Assembly (NCBI GenBank): GCA_964016985.1
Contig: OZ024830.1
Coordinates: forward strand, 18,246,191-18,310,190
DNA length: 64,000 nt
Origin: Anodontia alba
Lineage: Eukaryota; Mollusca; Bivalvia; Lucinida; Lucinidae
Reading direction: 5' to 3'
The position numbers and the translations under genes are program-made. The notes under the pieces are model-generated. The model ran no database searches and was not told the DNA's origin. It saw nothing but the letters and a program-made list of their open reading frames with translations. Below, in pieces: positions 11,481 to 19,310 of the stretch (its first letter is position 1; the number at the start of each line of letters is the position of its first letter).

Positions 11481-11873
11481 CAATCTGTAATTTGAGTGCA
11501 ACAAATTTTAACGACATTTACTGTCAAAATTACAACGGAAGTTTAAGAATAGAATTATAACATAACGTTCATAGCATGTTATCTGTGATTTATATTATGT
11601 TTAAACATCTCAAATCATAGCATAATTATAGCGATTATGTGATTTGTAGTTTTGTTTCAAATAGTGTGTCTTAAGTCTACTGAGGCTGGGTATCAAATGT
11701 TTTTGTGTAATGTAGTATTTTTTTTATATATCAGGATATTGGATATGTGACACTTCAATAAACCATTACGTATTTAATTATCTATTTATTTATTTATTAT
11801 TGTTGCTCTTTTACCATATCTGATTTGAACTCCTTTTTAGTCTCTAGGAAAGTCTTCCGATATCTAAAGAAAT
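11481..11873. other. AT-rich spacer
   Basis: No gene or element was recognised. The stretch includes TTTA-type simple sequence near 11,775-11,800. Confidence 0.4.
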
Positions 11874-12118
11874 CAGGGCCCAGTTGTTCAAAGCGTTGTT
11901 AGCTTAACGAGCTTGTTAGTGGTCAAAATATTAACTGTTCTAGTAAGTACAGTATCTAATTCACAGGTATTTTTGCTGAAAAAGTGTGAGTAGCTTTTGC
12001 AAATGTAAAAACTACTCACATGTTTTCAGCAAAAATATTAGCATAAATGCCATATTTGATGATCAAACTTTTACGTTTTAACGATACGACATCGTGAGTT
12101 TTGAACAACTGGGACCTG
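11874..12118. mobile_element. Foldback MITE family M, copy 1 (245 bp)
   Basis: The element starts CAGGGCCCAGTTGTTCAAAG and ends with the inverted form TTTGAACAACTGGGACCTG. Its inner segments are also inverted: TTTTTGCTGAAAAAGTGTGA against CTCACATGTTTTCAGCAAAA. The whole unit can fold back on itself. A second copy lies at 12,657-12,882. No transposase is encoded, so it would be non-autonomous; superfamily not assigned. Confidence 0.85.
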
Positions 12119-12178
12119 ATATTTAGGGATACTTTCAGAAAATATCTTGTTTTAACACGAAAATATATGTTGTATGTA

Positions 12179-12181
12179 CTC

Positions 12182-12226
<45 letters not shown>
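12179..12226. repeat. (CT)n microsatellite
   Basis: About 24 CT dinucleotides with one CC interruption. ORFs through it on both strands (Ser/Leu and Arg/Glu runs) are artefacts of the repeat. Confidence 0.95.
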
Positions 12227-12228
<2 letters not shown>

Positions 12229-12409
12229 GTCTAGAAAACAAATATTCAAGTTTGACTGGAATATTAACATAGATCAAGTCACAGCTGTAGAACAAATATA
12301 GTTTGTATTCAAATTTTCTTTATAAAATGTGAAAATACAACAACTGTTACAATATTTCCTTTTACAAACATACAAAAGCTAAAACTGAGCTGCAATTTTA
12401 GAAGCCGTA

Positions 12410-12600
12410 CCTTCAAATATGTGCGCCCAGCGAAGATTCAGACCAGCATGTGCATTCGCGCAGTCTGATCAGAATCTTCACCGGTCGCAGTTTGGGTAGC
12501 TAAGGAAGCAAAGTTTCTTCTAGCGGACAAGCAATACCAATCAGACTGCGCGGATGTGCAGACTGATTTAAATCTCCATTGGGCGCGCATGTCAGAGGGC
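12410..12600. repeat. Foldback repeat family H, ~190 bp
   Basis: The outer arms are of the type AATATGTGCGCCCAGCGAAG at the left and the inverted CTCCATTGGGCGCGCATGT at the right. The inner arms are GTGCATTCGCGCAGTCTGAT and the inverted ATCAGACTGCGCGGATGTGC. The CGCGCAGTCTGATC core recurs at 16,880-16,960 and 18,020-18,092, with truncated pieces near 18,262 and 24,714. It looks like a palindromic non-autonomous element. Confidence 0.75.
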
Positions 12601-13105
12601 ATTAGAAAACACGTCTATTCAAATATATTGAAAACTTCACCACCTAGATAAAAATTCTGGGCCCAGTTTTTCAAAGCGCCGTTAGCTTAACGAGCTCATT
12701 AAGGGTCATTTCGTTAACTGTTTTAGCGGATTCAATATACAATATTCTGATATTTTTTGCTGAAAAATGAGGCTACTCACATTTTTTCAGCAAAAAATTT
12801 CAGCACATTTGCGTATCACTCGATGTAAATTTTAATGAATCGTTAACTAACGACGACGTTAGCTTTGAACAACTGGGCCCAGATATTTTTTCGTATTTCT
12901 GTTCTAAACATAGATAGTGAGTACTCGTTAGAATCAGCCCGCTGAAACGGTTCAAATGAGCGAGGTGGTTCTAACAAGTACCCACAATCTATGTTTTGAG
13001 CAGAAATAAGACAAATCATATATATCCCTGTAAAACCCAGTTTTACTACATAAAAGTGGGGTTTAAGGGAGTCAAAATTATATAGACATGTTTTCGTGAT
13101 GGTAC
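12600..13105. repeat. Hairpin repeat family P, copy B, split by a MITE
   Basis: The left part (12,600-12,656) carries AACACGTCTATTCAAATATA and TTCACCACC. MITE copy 2 then interrupts, and the right part resumes with the palindrome at 12,896-13,006 and the CCCCAGTTTT/AAAAGTGGGG stem. Compared with the uninterrupted copies D and E, the MITE sits just after AAAAATTCTG. The hairpin loop is longer than in the other copies (about 30 extra bases including CCCGCTGAAACGG). Confidence 0.8.
12657..12882. mobile_element. Foldback MITE family M, copy 2 (226 bp), nested
   Basis: The termini are CTGGGCCCAGTTTTTCAAAG and the inverted CTTTGAACAACTGGGCCCAG, with internal inverted TTTGCTGAAAAATG/TTTTTTCAGCAAAA segments and AACGAGCTCATTAA near the left end. 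It is inserted in hairpin family P copy B. Confidence 0.85.
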
Positions 13106-13380
13106 GGTTTGTCACGTGGTGGCTCATACACATTGAAGCTGGTCTTGTGTAATCGAAGGACCGTTCCGATACATTGTACCAATTTGCCGGACGGTAGAGT
13201 TGAAAATATAACCTTGTCCAGTGACTTGAGACTTCTGATTCCCAGTTGTATTAGGCCAAGTTGAAAATTGAAACCAGAATAAAGTAAAAAAGGATTGCCT
13301 TTGGAAACAAAGAACACATAAAATCACAGATCACCGGACAAGGCTGTATTTATATCTATAATCCAGTGTAAATAACGAGA
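13106..13380. other. Unassigned spacer between family P copies B and C
   Basis: No domain or terminus was recognised. Minus-strand ORFs here overlap the ends of family P copies and carry no motif. Confidence 0.3.
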
Positions 13381-13536
13381 GAGGCCTCGGTGAGGCGGTT
13401 CTAACGAGTATCCATAGTCTATGTTTTCGAGCAGAAATAAGAACAATAATGTTTACCCCTGTAAACCCCAGTTTTTACTATATAAAAGTGGGGTTTAAGG
13501 GGTCAACATTATATAGGCATGTTTCCGTGATGTTGT
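13381..13536. repeat. Hairpin repeat family P, copy C (right half only)
   Basis: Only the second arm of the palindrome is present (GGCGGTTCTAACGAGTATCC ... ATGTTTTCGAGCAGAAAT). It is followed by the conserved tail with CCCCAGTTTTTACTATATAA, AGTGGGGTTTAAGGGG and ATATAGGCATG. Confidence 0.8.
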
Positions 13537-13701
13537 ATGTACACAGACGATAAGTGATCAGTGCAGTTACAGGTGTAGGGCAAATTTTACGCAGGCGGTT
13601 ACATTTTAACGCCATTTGCGGGTAATTCGCCATTTTTGTGTTATCCTCCAAAATGAAAGTTGAGCCGGAGTAAAACACTTTTCTGTTACAGTCAACCTTC
13701 T

Positions 13702-14011
13702 GGCCTCAGTGGCTCAGTTGGATGCGCCGTCCGACTGGAGACCAGGAGGTCGCGGGTTCAACCCCAGCCGAGGTCGGCAACATTCTTTCGTGTAGATTGA
13801 TCATGAAATATTTTCTACGGTCATTCTCTCCCTTCCGCTGATTCAAGAAGGGCAGTTGTCAGTTTCTGGCGAAAGAATGTGCACAATACTGGTTAACCGC
13901 TTAGAAGACTAAGCCTGCCCAGTAAACGTGTGGTTAGGTAAACTGACCGCGCTCGACATGACCCCATTAGGTTGACTGGGCCGTAAAACCTCAACACAAA
14001 CAAACAAACAA
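13702..14011 (+). mobile_element. tRNA-derived SINE, full length, with 14 bp target-site duplications
   Basis: The head folds like a tRNA: acceptor-like GGCCTC pairs with GAGGTC, the A box is TGGCTCAGTTGG, and the B box lies in GCGGGTTCAACCCC. These form an internal RNA polymerase III promoter. A tRNA-unrelated body follows, and a (CAAA)n tail ends the element. ACAGTCAACCTTCT flanks it at 13,688-13,701 and 14,012-14,025, a perfect target-site duplication, so the insertion is comparatively young. A 5'-truncated relative is at 10,267-10,413. The anticodon arm is degenerate, so the parental tRNA is not assigned. Confidence 0.95.
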
Positions 14012-14164
14012 ACAGTCAACCTTCTTTATACCAACACTCGATACAACGACAAAATTGGTTTGATGACAATTTGAATGTTACGAAACCTTCGCTCAAGAGC
14101 TAACAGTTAATGAGAAATTATGCGAGATTATTGCATTAAAACTTCAAGCGACACATGTGTTGGC

Positions 14165-14232
14165 TATTTGTTAGAATTGCCTCACTGAGGCGATTCTAAC
14201 AAATATCCAAAACATATGTTCCATGAGGAAAT
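14165..14232. repeat. Diverged small palindrome related to family P
   Basis: The arms TATTTGTTAGAATTGCCTCA and TGAGGCGATTCTAACAAATA surround a minimal loop, followed by AACATATGTTCCATGAGGAA. The layout copies the family P hairpin but with many changes and no conserved tail. Confidence 0.6.
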
Positions 14233-15248
14233 AAGAATAAAAAAAGCCTATCTTACACATTATTCTGTCCATTAAGGATTATTTACAGCAGCAAATTCAT
14301 TTTAATGGCAACATCTTTTGGGACAAATGCTGTCGTTTTAACGAGGGTTCACTGTATTTTGTACAAAACTGGGTGAATATATTAAATATGGAATTTATTT
14401 CTACTGTTTTACCAAATTTTGCTTCAAACTTGAGGAAAATAATGAAAAGTGTATTGTTGGAATGTTGTTTTTTTATAATTGCTTTTATTCAAGATCTGAT
14501 AAAGCTGAATTGGCTGCTGTGATTTACGCCTTGCTCGGGTCACATCTGGGAAAGCAAGTTCTGCTTCATAATGGTTAGGTGGCTTTTCCACGGGTTCTCC
14601 GGTTTTCACCCACCTTTGATGAACGATCGGTTCGATATTAGTGAAATGTTCTTGAAAGGGCCGTAAAACTCAAATAAAAAAAAAAGCTAAATTGGTTCAG
14701 CCTTTCTCAAATGGTTTGTTTCAACGTTCAGTATTCTCTCCCTGTATTAGTATAAAAGTAGAATTCGCAATATCAACAAAGGAAAATGCATCTTTTTAAG
14801 GGATTTTATGATGGTTTTAGTTCCTGAATTTATATGGGGGTAAGTGTATTTTTTCCCATAAAAAATGAAATTAGCACGGTGACCCACACTTTTCTTTAAA
14901 TTTTCTGTTGTATACTAATCCCCTCCAAAGAATAAATCTTGTTTTGTGAGATTTCAAGTGTAGCACTCTTCTGTAAGGTTAATAATTTGGAAGAAAAAGA
15001 TTTATTTTAAAGACTTTTTTGAAGTGTCGGAAATTGACATCGAAGATTCCTGTCTCATCTTGACAAATGAGCAGCAAATGTGAATCAGTATCATTTCCCG
15101 TATTATTCTGCCTAAAATAATAAACTTAAAAGCGAATGCTATTATTGTCATATAATCCACAAATAAAATTATTTGCACATGTTTTCGGGAAAACTGTTGA
15201 GGGTTAGTTCATTCCAGGTTAGATTGTAAAAGACTTAGAACGATGACG

Positions 15249-15262
<14 letters not shown>
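14233..15262. other. Spacer with a possible diverged SINE tail
   Basis: No gene was recognised. At about 14,640-14,690, GAAATGTTCTTGAAAGGGCC is followed by GTAAAACTCAAATAAA and an A-run, resembling a SINE 3' end of a different subfamily. The rest is AT-rich, ending in (TA)n at 15,249-15,262. Confidence 0.4.

Positions 15263-15298
<36 letters not shown>
15263..15298. repeat. T36 homopolymer after (TA)n
   Basis: A TA dinucleotide run passes directly into 36 T. No element end could be assigned. Confidence 0.9.
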
Positions 15299-15299
<1 letters not shown>

Positions 15300-15328
15300 T
15301 TATAAGCCCATTAAAAAACGGGACGTAT

Positions 15329-16780
15329 TATGTTATGCTCCTTGGCGTCCGTCCGTCCGCCTGTAAACTTTCCTTTTCGGATGACTCCTCCTACAGTTTA
15401 CATAAATATGGAGCAGCGGGTATTGTTTCGAGGTTACAGTCCAACAAAACTAAAGAGTTATGCCCCTTTGATTTTTTTTGTAAACATTTCGTTTCAGGCT
15501 AACTCCTTGATACGTATATAGTTAGATCATGATTTGGAGCAACGCATATTGTCTCGAAGTTACAGACCACCAAATATTAACAGTTATGCCCCTTTGAAAT
15601 TTTTGTAAGCAGCTCGTTTCCTGTTGACTCCTCCTACAGTTTACATCCAGTCAAGGATTAAACTTGGTGTATAGCTAGATCATGATGTGGAGCAACGCAT
15701 GCTATTTCAAGAGTGCAGTCCGCCGAATGTAAACAGAGTTATATCCCTTTGAAAAATTCTGTAAACTTTTTGTTTCCGTTGTAATGTGAGATGTTTAAGA
15801 CCATGAGATGTTTCAGAACGCATGCGCAACGGAGGCGGATATAGAGTGGGGGACAAGGCGTGAGAATTGTCAGAATTTTTCTCCCCCAATATTGACTACC
15901 TATTTGGCTGTTGTCTTTAAAGTATAAAGCTTACTCCTTCTACAGTTTACATCAGATCGACCTGAAACTAGATTTATAGTTATACCATGGTTTAGAGCAG
16001 CGCATATTGTTTCAAGGTCAGCCATTTACATAATAACAGAGTTATGCTCCTTTGAAATTTTCTGTAAACATTTTGTTTCTGGCTAACTCCTCCTGTGGAT
16101 TACATTATATTACGCTGAAACTTTGTAAATGCATGTAGTTGCACCATGATGTGGAGCAGTGCACTGGTATTATTTCGAGGTAACAGTCAACCAGATAGTA
16201 GCAGAATTATGTTCCTTTGAAAATTTCTATAAGTATTTGGTTTCTGGCTGACTCCTCCTGCAGTTTATATTCGATCAAGCTGAAACTTGATTTATAGTTA
16301 AACCATGATGTGGAGCAGTACATATTGTTTTAAGTTCCATGAAATATTAGCAGTAATGCTCCTTTGAAAATATCATCAGCTAACTCCTCCTATAGATTAC
16401 ATAAGATCAAGCTGAAAGTTTGAAAAAAAAAAAAAAGTTACATCTTGATGTGGATCAGCGCATACTATTTCGAGGTTACAGTTCACCAAATATTTCCTCC
16501 CACACTTGGTTTAAACAACATTTTATTCATTTATTTTCACGTATGTACATCGCATAATGTTATATGGTTCAGAATTTGATAAAAAGCCTAAAGCTTATAT
16601 GAATCATCTCCTGCCACAGTTAACATCCTGAAAAAAAACTGAAAATTGATTTATAGTTAGAACATGATGTGAAGCAGCGCATTTCATTTTGAGGTTACAG
16701 TCTACCAAATATTAATAGAGTTATGTCTGTTTGTCCATCCGTATAAATTTTCTTTTCGAACTAACCCCTCCTACTCTATA
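15329..16780. repeat. Diverged tandem repeat, period about 125-165 bp
   Basis: Units share AACTCCTCCTACAGTTTACA, a CATGATGTGGAGCAGCGCAT block, TTTCGAGGTTACAGTCCACC, and AGTTATGCCCCTTTGAAA. The ATGC-CCTTTG anchor falls near 15,458, 15,584, 15,739, 16,042, 16,207, 16,353 and 16,731. A segment of about 150 bp at 15,778-15,915 has no match in the other units and looks like an insertion. A purine/pyrimidine start (GTCCGTCCGTCCG) precedes the array. Confidence 0.75.
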
Positions 16781-16790
16781 TTAGTATAGG

Positions 16791-16996
16791 TATAACTCCC
16801 CACTTGCGAACCTCTTGTTTTAAAAATAGTGAGCCAGTATATGAAAGTGAATATACGCAAGTTACATTGACCGCGGCATGTCAAAACGTGCCTTCGGACA
16901 TATGCGGACAGCGAAGGACCAGATCAGCCTGCGCATCCGCGCAGTCTGATCAGGGCCTTCCATGTCCTATAACAGAATCATTGGCAACTTCAGACT
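16791..16996. repeat. Composite repeat X, first copy
   Basis: It starts TATAACTCCCCACTTGCGAA and ends GGCAACTTCAGACTG. It includes the family H hairpin with GATCAGCCTGCGC / GCGCAGTCTGATC separated by ATCC. The same sequence, with an extra ~80 bp at 17,909-17,987, recurs at 17,835-18,126. Confidence 0.85.
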
Positions 16997-17834
16997 GTTT
17001 TGTGATTGTAACATTTCCTCGGGCATATCCATATTTTTTCTCTATCGAAATAAGCGAGTTCGAGATAACGAGGTTCGACTGTATTCCTCAGTAGCCGAAA
17101 TACTGCGAGAGCGGAAGGATGCACGTGATACCATGGAAAATGTATGCATTGATATCATTCAGTTTGCTTAAGTGCTATTTCACTTATCATTACGAAAACA
17201 CGCCTATTCAAATATATTGAAAATTTCACCACCAAAAAACTAAAAGTTTTCAAATAAAAATTCTGAAATTTTTTTAATGTTTCTGCTCAAAACATAAATT
17301 GTGGGTACTCGTTTGAACCGCCTCGGCGAGGCGGTTCTAACGAGTACTAACAATCTATGTTTTAAGCAGAAATAAGAAAAATTATGTATACCCCTATAAA
17401 CCCCAGTTTTACTATATAAAAGTGGGGTTTAAGGGGGTCCATATAGGTATGTTTTCGTGATGTATTCGGGTTTGTTGTTACCGGTAGACAGTGTGACATA
17501 CTATGTACGTTCTTAATACAATCCTGCTTAACCTTTTCCAGCCCTGTAAACCAAACCAGACATCTTTTCAAACAGTGCAGATCCAGATGAGATGGTTAAT
17601 AACGAGCCGTCTCATCAGCAGCGTGACTGTTTGCCATTCCGTTTCTGATGTTAACTGAAACTTATCTTAGCATTAATGGACATATACAAATTCCAGAAGG
17701 GTCCACTTCAGAAACTCCGGGTTGAAAGAATAAACGCTCGTAGTATAACAATTTACATGTGCCAAGATCTCGTGATATTGCTGTAGTAAAGTTTGTACAA
17801 GGTAATATGGTAAGAATATCGTAAGCGACAAAAC
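16997..17834. repeat. Composite repeat D, near-identical to 25,205-26,058
   Basis: It begins with the right end of a pogo-like MITE (GAGATAACGAGGTTCGACTG at about 17,060-17,080). It continues through hairpin family P copy D (palindrome 17,280-17,372) and ends GTAAGCGACAAAACCCGT. The copy at 25,205-26,058 matches with only scattered substitutions. After CCCGT this copy switches to repeat X, whereas the other continues into repeat beta. ORFs at 16,804-17,171 follow the repeat and are not genes. Confidence 0.85.
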
Positions 17835-18126
17835 CCGTATAACTCCCCACTTGCGAACCTCTTGTTTTAAAAATAGTGAGCCAGTATATGAAAGTGAATA
17901 TGCGCAAAGTCTTAAGCAGTTTGCAGTGCAGGAAGTATTTCCTTAAATTATCAATAGCAATTGAATCGCATTGTGAAAATGGTTAGCATGTTACATTGAC
18001 CGCGGCATGTCAAAACGTGCCTTCGGACATATGCGGACAGCGAAGGACCAGATCAGCCTGCGCATCCGCGCAGTCTGATCAGGGCCTTCCATGTCCTATA
18101 ACAGAATCATTGGCAACTTCAGACTG
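17835..18126. repeat. Composite repeat X, second copy
   Basis: It matches 16,791-16,996 but contains an additional ~80 bp (17,909-17,987). Together X-D-X forms a direct-repeat-flanked unit of about 1.3 kb. Confidence 0.8.
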
Positions 18127-18284
18127 TATGAATAAGAGCGAAGGCCCGGATGGATTTTTGCGCATGCGGAGGATGAACTGAATCTGCGCATTTTGCGCAT
18201 GTTTGAAGGCACCTTTTGGCGTGACGAGGTCCATATCCCAACGGCGAAATCCCACATAGGTCTATGCAGTCTGATGGATGGATA
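18127..18284. other. Spacer before LINE-B 3' end
   Basis: Includes a partial family H piece (TCTATGCAGTCTGATGG near 18,262). No gene is visible. Confidence 0.4.
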
Positions 18285-18446
18285 TTTTGTTTATAGACGC
18301 TCAACCCTAAAAGGGCATATAGCGTCTAATAAGTTTTATGTTATATGATGATTTTATTTAATGAGAAATTTAAAAATATCTAGGATTGATGTGTTTATTT
18401 TAAAGAGATAAAAGTATCAATGATTTTAAGTTATTAAAAATACTGA

Positions 18447-19310
18447 TCATATTTTATTAAAAAGTCCGATCTCTTTAAGAAAGTCGAGTATTTTCTGAGT
18501 TGGCATATCAAAAAGTTCCTTTATAGTTTTTATATTAAAATACTTTGTGCGAATGTGATTAAATTCAGCACAAGTGATAAGAAAATGTTTGACTGTGAAA
18601 GGTTCATTACAAGGAATGCAGAATGGAGCTTGTTCATTGTTTAAAATATAAGAATGAGTAATTCTAGTGTGTCCAAGTCTACATCTCGTGATTTTTGTTT
18701 GTTCTTTTCTGCTGAGATTAGAGAATGTGCATTTGCTGTTAAAATTTGGTTTGATTTCATTTAATTTATTATAAGTTTGTGTTTCCCAAACAGACTGACA
18801 TTTGTTGTTGATGTATTGACAGACGTTTGATTTAAAGTCGGAGTGAGGAATTTTGAAATTGGTTATTACTAAGGATAATGCAGATTTGGCTTCTGAATCT
18901 GCTAATTCATTTCCACGAATATTAACGTGGCTGGGAAGCCAACAAAATACAATTTCTTTTGAAGCGGAAAGATAATAATATTTTTTAAGAATTTGCTGAA
19001 TTAATGGGTTTCTATGGTGTAAATCTTTAAGAGATTTTAATACAGAAAGAGAATCTGAATAAATGATAAACTGTTTTTCAGACTGATCTCTGATATGGTA
19101 AAGTGCAATATCAATTGCCTTGGCTTCGGCGGTAAAAATGGAGCTATTATCAGGTAATCTGATACTGTCAGTAAAATTTGGACTAATAACAGAACAAGCA
19201 ACTTTCTCATCTTGTTTCGAACCATCTGTATAAATTGACAGGTAATGTTTATAATTTGATTTGATTTCTAAAAATTCATTCTTAAAAATATGCGACTCGA
19301 CTTCTGTTTT
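18447..19310 (-). pseudogene. LINE-B ORF2, RNase H and C-terminal knuckle, out of frame
   Basis: This is the 3' part of ORF2, separated from the RT by a one-base indel in the A-run near 19,310. RNase H signatures are IYTDGSK (first Asp), FTAEAKAIDIAL (Glu), SDSLSVL (Asp) and WLPSHVNIRGNELAD (His, Asp), so the catalytic residues are visible. The C-terminus has CNEPFTVKHFLITC, the CCHC-type knuckle shared with the copy at 9,378. It ends at TGA 18,447-18,449 after EIGLFNKI. RNase H would remove the RNA strand during second-strand synthesis. Confidence 0.85.

Noticed and set aside
12016..12301. Arg/Glu- and Ser/Leu-rich frames at the CT repeat
   Set aside because: They are translations of a (CT)n microsatellite on the two strands.
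13702..13775. Possible tRNA gene
   Set aside because: A and B boxes and an acceptor-like stem are present, but the anticodon arm is degenerate, a non-tRNA body and CAAA tail follow, and target duplications flank the whole. It is a SINE head.
16804..17171. Plus-strand frames in composite repeat X-D
   Set aside because: They cross repeat junctions and a MITE end, and recur as partial frames at 17,996 and 25,205.
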